A stretch of 61,177 nucleotides of DNA from TMED13 sp042090305 (GTDB lineage: Bacteria > Pseudomonadota > Alphaproteobacteria > Methylaequorales > Methylaequoraceae), in assembly GCA_042090305.1 (NCBI GenBank), contig JBELJQ010000006.1:1-61177 (forward strand), written 5' to 3'. Shown in pieces: positions 34,577 through 42,627 of the stretch (position 1 is the stretch's first letter; the number at the start of each line of letters is the position of its first letter). Both the position numbers and the translations under genes were made by a program. A model generated the notes under the pieces. It saw nothing but the letters and a program-made list of their open reading frames with translations. It did not search any database and was not told the DNA's origin.

Positions 34577-34607
34577 TTGACAAATATATTTCAAGTGGAA
34601 TTATGAT
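34577..34607 (+). promoter_or_regulatory. Candidate sigma-70 promoter of the cysH-cysD-cysNC operon
   Basis: A perfect TTGACA -35 at 34577-34582 and TATGAT -10 at 34602-34607 (spacer 19, slightly long). The -10 lies only 17 bases before the cysH ATG at 34625, which has no Shine-Dalgarno. The mRNA would have a very short leader. Sequence match only. Confidence 0.45.
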
Positions 34608-34624
34608 AAAATATTTTAGATATT

Positions 34625-35323
34625 ATGGCTTTAAAGATTCAAGACATCAAGTTGTTCAACAATTACCTTTCAAAAAAAAAACCAGAAATTATTCTACAAG
34701 AGGTTATTAATAAACTTTTTAAAAAAAAAATTACTTATGTATGTTCTTTCGGGACTGAATCTGCAATCATTCTTCATTTAATTTCAAAAATTGATAAAAA
34801 TCTTCCAATAATGATGTTAAATACTCACTTTTTATTTGATGAAACTCTACAGTACAAGAATGAGCTTTTAGATAAACTCAAACTCTCTAATTATAAAGAG
34901 ATCTTCCCAAAAGAGAGTGATTTAAGCCTAAAAGATAAAAATAACGACTTATGGAAAACAAATGTTGATGAATGTTGTAATATTCGTAAGGTATTACCAC
35001 TTGAAAATTCAATAAAGGATTACGACGCTTGGATATCTGGAAAAAAACCTTTTCATCTTCATGAAAGACAAAACCTTCAAGTTTGTGAACTTATAAATAA
35101 AAAAGTAGTAGTCAACCCCTTGTTTAATATAAACAGAAGCTTTGTTGACTCATATTTTATTGAAAATAATTTGCCTCGTCATCCACTACAAAAAAAAGGA
35201 TTCTTTTCAATAGGGTGCACTAATTGTACTGTAAAATCAAATAATATTAATGACCCTAGATCCGGTAGGTGGTCAAATAAAATTAAAACAGAATGTGGTA
35301 TACATATTGAAAGAAGAAGGTGA
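34625..35323 (+). CDS. cysH: Adenylylsulfate (APS) reductase, CysH with 4Fe-4S cysteines
   Basis: 232 residues. PAPS-reductase fold core: YVCSFGTESAIILHLI (PP-loop), MMLNTHFLFDET and WISGKKPFH. Cysteines C117/C118 (DECCNIRKVLP) and C198/C201 (GCTNCT) form the 4Fe-4S set that marks APS-using enzymes, and the catalytic Cys is in ECGIHIERRR (C224). It reduces APS to sulfite. First gene of a three-gene sulfate-assimilation operon; 4 bases separate it from cysD. Confidence 0.94.
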   Translation: MALKIQDIKLFNNYLSKKKPEIILQEVINKLFKKKITYVCSFGTESAIILHLISKIDKNLPIMMLNTHFLFDETLQYKNELLDKLKLSNYKEIFPKESDLSLKDKNNDLWKTNVDECCNIRKVLPLENSIKDYDAWISGKKPFHLHERQNLQVCELINKKVVVNPLFNINRSFVDSYFIENNLPRHPLQKKGFFSIGCTNCTVKSNNINDPRSGRWSNKIKTECGIHIERRR

Positions 35324-35327
35324 GAAA

Positions 35328-36125
35328 ATGGATGATCACTTAAAGAAACTTGAAAATGAGAGTATCTATATTTTTAGACAATCTTATAAATCAATAAAAA
35401 ACATAGCAATGCTCTGGTCCTTGGGAAAAGATTCGAATGTTATGATGTGGTTGGCATTCAAGGCTTTTTTAGGGAAAGTTCCATTCCCAGTTGTACATGT
35501 TGATACTGAAAAGAAATTCAAAGAAATGTATGAATTTAGAGATAAGTATGAAAAGAAATGGAAACTTGATCTTATAAAAGGAGATTGCCCACCAATTGGT
35601 GAAGTTGATCCATCCCTTCCACCAGCAGCCAGGTCGGCAGCTCGAAAAACAGAAGGGTTGAAAAGGATTTTAGATGAACATAAGTTTAAGGGTGTCATAG
35701 CTGGAATTAGAAGAGACGAACAAGGTACTAGAGCAAAAGAGAGAGTATTTAGCCCTAGAGACGAGAGTGGAACATGGGATGTAAAAAATCAACCACCTGA
35801 GTTTTGGGACCAATCAAATTTTAACTATCCCGACTCCGTTCATATCAGAATACACCCATTATTGGGTTGGACAGAAATTGATATATGGAGGTATATAAAA
35901 GATCAAAATATCCCTATTGTAGACTTATATTTCTCAAAAAATGGAAAGAGATACAGATCATTGGGTGACAAGGATATTACTTTTCCGGTAGATAGTGATG
36001 CTAAAACTTTGGAGGAAATCATCGATGAATTACAAATTACAAAAACATCTGAAAGGGCAGGAAGAGCAATGGACCATGAGCAAGAAGATGTATTCGAAAG
36101 ATTAAGAACTTCAGGGTATATGTAA
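35328..36125 (+). CDS. cysD: Sulfate adenylyltransferase small subunit CysD
   Basis: ATP sulfurylase catalytic subunit, making APS from sulfate and ATP with CysN. 265 residues from ATG at 35328, chosen for the AAGAAGG ribosome-binding site and the family N-terminus DDHLKKLENESIYIFRQSY; the frame is open further upstream inside cysH. Motifs are MLWSLGKDSNVMMWLA (PP-loop), VHVDTEKKFKEMYEFRD, GVIAGIRRDEQGTRAKERVFSPR, WTEIDIWRYI and the C-terminal TSERAGRAMDHEQE. Confidence 0.96.
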   Translation: MDDHLKKLENESIYIFRQSYKSIKNIAMLWSLGKDSNVMMWLAFKAFLGKVPFPVVHVDTEKKFKEMYEFRDKYEKKWKLDLIKGDCPPIGEVDPSLPPAARSAARKTEGLKRILDEHKFKGVIAGIRRDEQGTRAKERVFSPRDESGTWDVKNQPPEFWDQSNFNYPDSVHIRIHPLLGWTEIDIWRYIKDQNIPIVDLYFSKNGKRYRSLGDKDITFPVDSDAKTLEEIIDELQITKTSERAGRAMDHEQEDVFERLRTSGYM

Positions 36126-36130
36126 GCATA

Positions 36131-37984
36131 ATGAAAAACATACAAATACCAAGAGTCGTTATTGTTGGCCATGTTGATCATGGCAAGTCATCCTTTATTG
36201 GCAGACTTATGTATGACCTCGGTCATGTGCCAAAAGAAAAATTTAATGAAATAAAGGAAGTGAGTGATAATAGGGGAATGGAATTTGAGTTTGCCTTTTT
36301 GCTTGATGCACTACAAGATGAACGAAATCAGGGAATTACAATTGATACTACTCAAATATTTTTTAAAACAAAAAAAAGGAATTATATTTTTATCGATGCC
36401 CCAGGTCATAAAGAATTTATAAAAAATATGATAACAGGAGCGTCTTCAGCTGATATAGCCTTTTTAATTGTTGATGTTCACGAAGGTATCAAAGAACAGA
36501 CAAAAAAACATGCTTATCTACTCAAACTATTAGGTTTGACAAATGTAATAGTACTTTATAATAAAATGGATAAAATAGATTATAATCATCAGATTTTTTT
36601 ATCTGTTAAAAATGATCTGGAAGACTATCTTAAAAAAATTAATATTAATATCCATGATTCAATTCCAATTTCAGCAAAACATGGTGATAATATCTCAAAA
36701 AATAGTACATCAATACCATGGTATAAAGGTAAAAATGTCATCAGAGTTCTTGATAATTATTCATTAGAAAAGTCAACAATTAGCAACTCATTAAGATTCC
36801 CCGTACAGGATATTTATAAAATTGGAGACAAAAGAGTAATTATTGGAAGAATAGAAAGTGGTAGGATAAGAAAAGACGATGAATTACTTTTTCTTCCATC
36901 AAATCAAACTGTGAGGGTGAAAAGTTTAGAGGCTTGGCCAGAAGCAAAAGATACCTATTCAGAAGGAGACTGTATCGGATTCACTTTGTCTGATCAGATA
37001 TTTGTAGATGTTGGTAATATTGCTGCAAAAGTTGAAACACCCCCAAAACTTATGAACAGATTTGAAGCTAATCTTTTTTGGCTCAGTAGTCTAAAATTAA
37101 AATTAAATCAGAAATATAAATTTAAAATAAATACTGGAGAATATAGCGTAATAGTTAAAGAGGTAAAAAAAATAATTGATACAGATAATCTTGACTCAAA
37201 GTCGTCTAAAAATGTTTTAAAGAACGATATTTGTGAAGTTGTTATTCATTCTTCACAATTAATTCCTATGGATGATTTCACAGTAAACCAAAAGACAGGA
37301 CGCTTTTGCCTTTTGGATAATTCTGGGATAGTTGCTGGTGGAATATTAAATCTCAAAAATTATCCTGATCAAAGAGAGTCTTCTGAAAACTTAAATAAAA
37401 ATATTGTAGCTGAGGAGTTTTTTATAAATGAAATCGATAGATCAATGATGCTGAAGCATAGACCGGGAATTATATGGTTAACAGGTTTATCTGGTTCGGG
37501 AAAAAGTACAATTGCAAAGGCTGTTGAAAAAAAATTATTCCTAGAAAATTTCAGTGTCTTTACATTAGATGGAGATAATTTAAGGTTAGGACTTAATAAG
37601 GGTCTTTCTTTTACTCCTGAGGATAGAACGGAAAATATAAGAAGAACAGCAGAGGTTGCTAAGTTATTTTCTCAAGCTGGTTTTATTGTAATCGTATCAT
37701 TAATTTCGCCTTACAGAAGTGAGAGAAGAAAAGCGAGAGATGTTAGGCCAGAAATTTTTAGATTGATTTATACGAAAGCATCCGTTGACGAATGTAGTAA
37801 AAGAGATGTAAAGGGGCTTTACGCAAAAGCTAAAACTGGAGAAATAAAAAATTTTACAGGTATTTCTTCTCCTTATGAAGAACCAGAGACTCCCGATTTA
37901 ATTATTGATACAATTAGTGATTCGGTTGAACAAAGTGTAAGTAAACTTTATAAGTTTATAAAAAAAGAATTTAGTTTTTCTTAA
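36131..37984 (+). CDS. cysNC: Bifunctional sulfate adenylyltransferase GTPase subunit / APS kinase (CysN-CysC fusion)
   Basis: 617 residues. N-terminal EF-Tu-like GTPase (1 to about 420): IVGHVDHGKSSFIGRLMYD, DAPGHKEFIKNMITGA and LYNKMDKID, then beta-barrel domains. C-terminal APS kinase from about residue 445: GLSGSGKST (452-460), TLDGDNLRLGLNKGL, SLISPYRSERRKARD. CysN drives APS synthesis with GTP hydrolysis; CysC phosphorylates APS to PAPS. The operon's CysH looks APS-specific, so the PAPS may serve sulfotransferases instead. It ends 37 bases before the groESL CIRCE. Confidence 0.95.
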   Translation: MKNIQIPRVVIVGHVDHGKSSFIGRLMYDLGHVPKEKFNEIKEVSDNRGMEFEFAFLLDALQDERNQGITIDTTQIFFKTKKRNYIFIDAPGHKEFIKNMITGASSADIAFLIVDVHEGIKEQTKKHAYLLKLLGLTNVIVLYNKMDKIDYNHQIFLSVKNDLEDYLKKININIHDSIPISAKHGDNISKNSTSIPWYKGKNVIRVLDNYSLEKSTISNSLRFPVQDIYKIGDKRVIIGRIESGRIRKDDELLFLPSNQTVRVKSLEAWPEAKDTYSEGDCIGFTLSDQIFVDVGNIAAKVETPPKLMNRFEANLFWLSSLKLKLNQKYKFKINTGEYSVIVKEVKKIIDTDNLDSKSSKNVLKNDICEVVIHSSQLIPMDDFTVNQKTGRFCLLDNSGIVAGGILNLKNYPDQRESSENLNKNIVAEEFFINEIDRSMMLKHRPGIIWLTGLSGSGKSTIAKAVEKKLFLENFSVFTLDGDNLRLGLNKGLSFTPEDRTENIRRTAEVAKLFSQAGFIVIVSLISPYRSERRKARDVRPEIFRLIYTKASVDECSKRDVKGLYAKAKTGEIKNFTGISSPYEEPETPDLIIDTISDSVEQSVSKLYKFIKKEFSFS

Positions 37985-37994
37985 AAAAATCACC

Positions 37995-38047
37995 TTGACA
38001 AAAAAAAAAAATATATTAAATTAGCACTCGGTTGTATTGAGTGCTAA
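37995..38047 (+). promoter_or_regulatory. groESL promoter with perfect CIRCE operator (HrcA site)
   Basis: TTGACA (37995-38000) with a weaker -10 near TAAATT (38017-38022). It is followed at once by the canonical CIRCE inverted repeat TTAGCACTC (38021-38029), 9-base spacer, GAGTGCTAA (38039-38047), matching the consensus at every arm position. CIRCE is the operator of the HrcA heat-shock repressor, so groESL is expected to be HrcA-controlled. hrcA itself is not in the window. Confidence 0.93.
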
Positions 38048-38095
38048 TAAGGCTTGAGCAATCGTTTGAATTGTCTAACAAAAAGGAGATTCGTT

Positions 38096-38383
38096 ATGAA
38101 ATTTAAACCACTACACGATAGAGTCGTAGTAAAACGACTAGAAAGCGACGCAAAAACTGCTGGAGGAATAATAATCCCTGACACAGCAAAAGAAAAACCC
38201 AGTGAGGGTGAAGTCATTGCTGTTGGACCAGGAGAGGTTGCTGAAGACGGCAAACTTAAACCAATGAATGTAAAATCTGGTGATAAAATTCTTTTTGGTA
38301 AATGGTCTGGAACAGAAGTCAAATTAGATGGAGATGATTTACTTATTATGAAGGAATCAGATATCATGGGAATAATAGAATAA
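38096..38383 (+). CDS. groES: Co-chaperonin GroES
   Basis: 95 residues, normal length. The start at 38096 is set by AAGGAG 8 bases upstream and by the family N-terminus MKFKPLHDRVVVKRLES; an in-frame ATG at 38054 lies just past the operator and is ignored. TAGGIIIPDTAKEKPSEGEV (mobile-loop region) and VGPGEVAEDG follow, ending MKESDIMGIIE. It caps the GroEL folding chamber and is cotranscribed with groEL, 22 bases downstream. Confidence 0.98.
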   Translation: MKFKPLHDRVVVKRLESDAKTAGGIIIPDTAKEKPSEGEVIAVGPGEVAEDGKLKPMNVKSGDKILFGKWSGTEVKLDGDDLLIMKESDIMGIIE

Positions 38384-38405
38384 ATATTTTAAAGGAGAAA
38401 ATGAA

Positions 38406-40067
38406 ATGTCAGCAAAAAGTATATCGTTTGGATCTGACGCACGTGATCGAATGATCGCCGGTGTGGATCAACTTGCTAACGCAGTTAAAGTTACATTAGG
38501 ACCAAAAGGCCGCAATGTAATACTAGATAAATCTTTTGGAGCTCCGAGAGTAACAAAAGACGGTGTTTCAGTTGCTAAAGAAATTGAACTGAAAGATAAA
38601 TTTGAAAATATGGGAGCTCAAATGGTTAAAGAGGTTGCTAGTAAGAGTTCAGACTCAGCTGGCGACGGCACAACCACAGCAACCGTTCTTGCTCAAGCAA
38701 TTGTTAGACAAGGTGCAAAAACTGTTGCCTCAGGCATGAACCCTATGGATTTAAAAAGAGGTATCGACTTAGCAGTTGAGAAAGTTTTAGCAGACTTAAG
38801 AACAAGAGCAAAAAAACTTGGTTCATCCTCTGAAATTGCCCAAGTCGGCACTATATCTGCAAATGGAGAAGAAGAGATTGGAAAAAAAATTGCTGAAGCT
38901 ATGGATAAAGTTGGTCGAGATGGTGTAATTACAGTTGAAGAGTCAAAAACAAGAGACACTACTCTTGAAACCACTGAAGGAATGCAATTTGATAGAGGGT
39001 ATCTTTCACCTTACTTCATTACCGATGCCGAAAAGATGATTTGTGAATTTGAAGATCCTTTTATTCTATTGAATGAAGGAAAATTATCTAATTTGCAGGA
39101 TTTAGTCCCACTCTTAGAATCTGTAGTCAAATCAGGTAAACCACTTCTTATTATCGCTGAGGATGTTGAAGGTGAAGCTTTAGCAACTTTAGTGGTTAAT
39201 AAACTTAGAGGTGGTCTTAAAGTTGCTGCGGTAAAGGCACCTGGTTTTGGTGATAGAAGAAAAGCTATGCTTGAAGACTTAGCAATATTAACTGGTGGTC
39301 AGGTAATTAGCGATGAACTAGGAATTAAACTAGAAAACGTTACCATAAATGATCTTGGCTCTTGCAAAAAAGTCAGAATAGATAAAGAAGATACTACAAT
39401 AGTAGGTGGAGGGGGTACTTCCTCGGATGTTAATGCAAGATGTGAGCAAATTAAAACTCAGATTGATACAACGACCTCTGACTATGATAAAGAGAAGCTT
39501 CAAGAGAGACTTGCAAAGCTTTCAGGTGGTGTTGCCGTAATTAATGTAGGTGGATCAACAGAAGTAGAGGTCAAAGAAAGAAAAGATAGAGTTGATGATG
39601 CTCTCGCTGCAACAAGAGCTGCGGTGGAAGAAGGTATTGTTCCTGGTGGCGGTACAGCATTACTTTATTCAATTAAATCTATTAAAGACCTGAAAGGTTC
39701 AAACCCAGATCAAAATGCTGGCGTAGATATCATAAGGAAAGCTTTGGAAGCCCCTGCTAGGCAAATATCAGAAAACGCTGGGGTCGAAGGTTCAATTGTA
39801 ATAGGAAAACTTTTAGAACAAAACGATACAGATCATGGTTTTGACGCTCAAACCGAAAGTTACACTAATCTGGTCAAGGCTGGAATTATTGATCCAGTAA
39901 AGGTAGTAAGAACAGCCCTAGAGAATGCCTCATCAATAGCTAGTTTGTTATTGACTACTGAAGCAATGGTTGCAGAGTTGCCGGAACCGAAAGAAAGTGC
40001 AATGCCTCCAATGCCACCTGGTGGTGGAATGGGTGGAATGGGCGGAATGGGCGGAATGGATTTCTAA
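38406..40067 (+). CDS. groEL: Chaperonin GroEL
   Basis: 553 residues, full length. ATP-binding VTLGPKGRNVILDKSFGAP and GDGTTTATVLAQAIV, apical-domain RGYLSPYFITDAEKM, KAPGFGDRRKAMLEDLAILTGG, and AAVEEGIVPGGGTALLYS. The C-terminus is the usual Gly/Met tail (PPMPPGGGMGGMGGMGGM). AAGGAG precedes the ATG. Folds cytosolic proteins with GroES. One copy is seen here. Confidence 0.98.
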   Translation: MSAKSISFGSDARDRMIAGVDQLANAVKVTLGPKGRNVILDKSFGAPRVTKDGVSVAKEIELKDKFENMGAQMVKEVASKSSDSAGDGTTTATVLAQAIVRQGAKTVASGMNPMDLKRGIDLAVEKVLADLRTRAKKLGSSSEIAQVGTISANGEEEIGKKIAEAMDKVGRDGVITVEESKTRDTTLETTEGMQFDRGYLSPYFITDAEKMICEFEDPFILLNEGKLSNLQDLVPLLESVVKSGKPLLIIAEDVEGEALATLVVNKLRGGLKVAAVKAPGFGDRRKAMLEDLAILTGGQVISDELGIKLENVTINDLGSCKKVRIDKEDTTIVGGGGTSSDVNARCEQIKTQIDTTTSDYDKEKLQERLAKLSGGVAVINVGGSTEVEVKERKDRVDDALAATRAAVEEGIVPGGGTALLYSIKSIKDLKGSNPDQNAGVDIIRKALEAPARQISENAGVEGSIVIGKLLEQNDTDHGFDAQTESYTNLVKAGIIDPVKVVRTALENASSIASLLLTTEAMVAELPEPKESAMPPMPPGGGMGGMGGMGGMDF

Positions 40068-40094
40068 ACCAATCAAGCACCCAATTTCTATTTT

Positions 40095-40130
40095 AAACCC
40101 TTCACTCTAGAATTGAGTGAAGGGTTTTCT
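40095..40130 (+). terminator. Strong intrinsic terminator after groEL
   Basis: A 13-bp perfect stem: 40095-40107 (AAACCCTTCACTC) pairs with 40115-40127 (GAGTGAAGGGTTT), 7-base loop, followed by TTCTTC. It lies 28 bases past the groEL stop and directly before the stop of the convergent DUF934 gene. The stem is flanked by A-rich sequence on its left, so it may act in both directions. Confidence 0.92.
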
Positions 40131-40583
40131 TCAAAATTGTTGATATTTTTCTTTTGATTCTAAACTTAATACCTTGATCCAAATGTCTTTTTCTTCCTTT
40201 GGAATTTCAATTGTATTGAAACCACATCTTAAAAGGTAGCCATATTGATCAGGCAACATATACCCAGATGCTCTAATTTCTTTTTTAAAGTTGAATTTTT
40301 TACGAAGCTGCCGTGCAATAGAGAAGGGCCTCCCATCTTTAAATGTAAGAAAATTAATTTGAATGATAGAAAATGCCTCTAAGTCTGCCTCTAGTCCTTC
40401 AAGGTTTTGGTCAGAGTTTATTAGAAGTCCAATATTACTGAATCCTGAGAACTCATCTTTATGTTCATCCCAAAAGTCTAAAGTAATAATAACCGGTTCG
40501 TTTTTTTTGGGAAATTTATTGCTTTCTATATTCCAAACAGAAAATTCATTTTTTTCTTCAAAATCATTTCTAAGTACTATCAT
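40131..40583 (-). CDS. DUF934 protein, sulfite reductase-associated
   Basis: 150 residues of the DUF934 family, which lies directly behind cysI in many proteobacteria. Conserved segments are EPVIITLDFWDEHKDEF, GLLINSDQNLEGLEADLEAF, IQINFLTFKDGRPFSIARQLR and EIRASGYMLPDQYGYLLRCGFNTIEI. The function is unknown; an accessory role in sulfite reduction or electron supply is presumed from its constant linkage. It overlaps cysI by 14 bases. Confidence 0.88.
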   Translation of the reverse strand: MIVLRNDFEEKNEFSVWNIESNKFPKKNEPVIITLDFWDEHKDEFSGFSNIGLLINSDQNLEGLEADLEAFSIIQINFLTFKDGRPFSIARQLRKKFNFKKEIRASGYMLPDQYGYLLRCGFNTIEIPKEEKDIWIKVLSLESKEKYQQF

Positions 40584-42210
40584 ATACTTCTTTTTTGAAT
40601 GGCTCTAAACCTAATCTATTGAATACAGATAAAAAGTCCTCGTTAGAATTCTTTCTGTTTTCTTTGTAGACAATTAGAATTTTTTCTATCGCATTGAATA
40701 ATCTATCTTCTGGAAATGATGGACCAATTATTTTACCAATTGATGCATTTTGATTTGCAGAGCCACCAAGTGTAATTTGATACGATTCTTTACCATTTCT
40801 GTCTAGTCCTAATATTCCGATGTTACCGACATGATGATGACCGCAAGCATTAATACATCCAGAAATTTTAATCTTCAAATTCCCTATATCATTCTGTTTA
40901 TCAAATTTTTGGTAATATTCAGTAATTTTTTGTGAAATTGGAATTGATCTGGCTGTAGCAAGTGAGCAATAGTCCATTCCTGGGCAGCAAATAGTATCTG
41001 TGATTAAACCAAGATTTGGGGTGGCAAGGTTATATTTTTTTAGTTCACTCCAAACCTCTAATAAATTAGAATTTTTAACATGGGGTAGTACAAGATTTTG
41101 TTCATGAGTAACTCTTATTTCACTAAAAGAGAATTTTTCAGAAATCTTTGAAATAATTTTCATTTGTTCAGCACTTGCATCACCAGGTGGTTTTCCTCTG
41201 GGCTTAAGTGAAATGAGAATGATAGAATAACCATTTACTTTATGAGAAATTGAATTTCTCATTAACCAGTTATGAAAATTTATATCTTTAGAAAAGGGTA
41301 TTTTCTCTTTAGAGGGTTTAAGATTAGGAAGTTTGAAATATTCTTTTGTTTGATTTATAAAACTATCTTCTAGATCTAAATCTTTATTTCTGAATATTTT
41401 AAAGTTTTCATCAACGTGCTTTTTGAACGCTTCAATGCCCAACTCATGCACAAGTATTTTTATTCTTGCTTTATAAATATTATCTCTTCTTCCTAATTGA
41501 TTATATGTAGTCAGAATAGCCTCAAGATAATTCAGTAAATTTTTTTTTTCTACAAAATCATTGATTTGTTTTCCAATAAAAGGACTTCGACCTTGTCCTC
41601 CACCAACATAAATCTCAAAGCCTGTAGTTTGTTTTTTTTTTACGATTTTAATTCCTATATCGTGAAACTTTATTGCTGCTCTATCCGCGGAACTCCCAGT
41701 AACCGCTATTTTGAATTTCCTGGGTAAAAATGAAAATTCTGGATGAAATGTTGACCATTTTCTAATTATTTCACACCATGGTCTAGGATCCTCAATTTCA
41801 TCTGAAGTTAAACCCGCCAAGTGATCGGTAGAAATATTTCTAATACAATTACCTGAAGTTTGAATAGCATGCATTTCAACTGAAGATAGATCAGATAGAA
41901 TGTCCGGAACATCAATTAATTTAGGCCAATTGAATTGAATATTTTGTCTCGTAGTAAAATGACCGTATCCTCTATCATATCTTTTTGATATTTCAGCCAA
42001 TTTATTCATTTGAAGTGCTGACAATTCACCATACGGTATTGCAACTCTTAACATATACGCATGTAATTGTAGGTAAAGACCATTCATTAGTCTAAGAGGT
42101 TTAAACTCCTCTTCTGACAGTTTCCCTTCTATTCTTCTTTGAACTTGATATTTAAACTGTTCAACTCTTTCATTTATTAATGTTTTATCTTTTTGTGAGT
42201 ATTTATACAT
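40570..42210 (-). CDS. cysI: Assimilatory sulfite reductase hemoprotein (CysI-type)
   Basis: Reduces sulfite to sulfide with siroheme and a [4Fe-4S] cluster. 546 residues. The cluster ligands are TICCPGMDYCSLATARS and KISGCINACGHHHVGNIG (C-x5-C and C-x3-C). Other motifs are RYDRGYGHFTTRQNIQFNWP, IQTSGNCIRNISTDHLAG and GGGQGRSPFIG. The family also contains nitrite reductases, but the DUF2849/DUF934 partners and the nearby cysH-cysD-cysNC argue for sulfite. Electron-donor subunit CysJ is not present here. Confidence 0.92.
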   Translation of the reverse strand: MYKYSQKDKTLINERVEQFKYQVQRRIEGKLSEEEFKPLRLMNGLYLQLHAYMLRVAIPYGELSALQMNKLAEISKRYDRGYGHFTTRQNIQFNWPKLIDVPDILSDLSSVEMHAIQTSGNCIRNISTDHLAGLTSDEIEDPRPWCEIIRKWSTFHPEFSFLPRKFKIAVTGSSADRAAIKFHDIGIKIVKKKQTTGFEIYVGGGQGRSPFIGKQINDFVEKKNLLNYLEAILTTYNQLGRRDNIYKARIKILVHELGIEAFKKHVDENFKIFRNKDLDLEDSFINQTKEYFKLPNLKPSKEKIPFSKDINFHNWLMRNSISHKVNGYSIILISLKPRGKPPGDASAEQMKIISKISEKFSFSEIRVTHEQNLVLPHVKNSNLLEVWSELKKYNLATPNLGLITDTICCPGMDYCSLATARSIPISQKITEYYQKFDKQNDIGNLKIKISGCINACGHHHVGNIGILGLDRNGKESYQITLGGSANQNASIGKIIGPSFPEDRLFNAIEKILIVYKENRKNSNEDFLSVFNRLGLEPFKKEVYDST

Positions 42211-42486
42211 TTATATTTCAATTGTTAGTCCATTAATTCTTATCTTATCTCTAAGCTTTAATATTTCACCATTCTTATCGACTTCAATAAAAGTGGGTGA
42301 AATGATTATACATTTTGTTTCTTCAGCTTGGTAAATTTTTTCATAAGATTCTATTTCTTCTTTAGAAATTTTAGTAGCTTTTTTAAAATCATCTATCCAA
42401 CCTTCCTTTGAATAGAAAACAATCTTACCAGACTTTAATTCATTAGCTGATAAAAAAAAGAATTCACCTTTAAGTTTTTTTGCCAT
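42211..42486 (-). CDS. DUF2849 protein, sulfite reductase-associated
   Basis: 91 residues matching the small DUF2849 family encoded directly upstream of cysI in Alphaproteobacteria. It has the usual layout: ANELKSGKIVFYSKEGWIDDF, then an acidic middle (KEEIESYEKIYQAEE) and KLRDKIRINGL near the end. The gene abuts cysI with no spacer (stop at 42211-42213, next ATG at 42210). Function unknown. First gene of the DUF2849-cysI-DUF934 operon. Confidence 0.85.
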   Translation of the reverse strand: MAKKLKGEFFFLSANELKSGKIVFYSKEGWIDDFKKATKISKEEIESYEKIYQAEETKCIIISPTFIEVDKNGEILKLRDKIRINGLTIEI

Positions 42487-42627
42487 ATTTAAAAATATAT
42501 TATTAATTTAAATAATTTATAAATAAATACAATAAAATAATGTCTAAATATTTATTATACAATAAATATTTGTACTATTATTTTTTTCCCCTTGATGATA
42601 CTTCTACCCATACTAATTTATATAAGT

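Noticed and set aside
34501..34624. SAM-type riboswitch upstream of cysH
   Set aside because: No conserved core or pseudoknot could be recognised, and the likely transcript leader is only about a dozen bases.
40005..40067. GGA/ATG tandem repeats as a DNA repeat element
   Set aside because: It is the normal Gly-Met C-terminal tail of GroEL.
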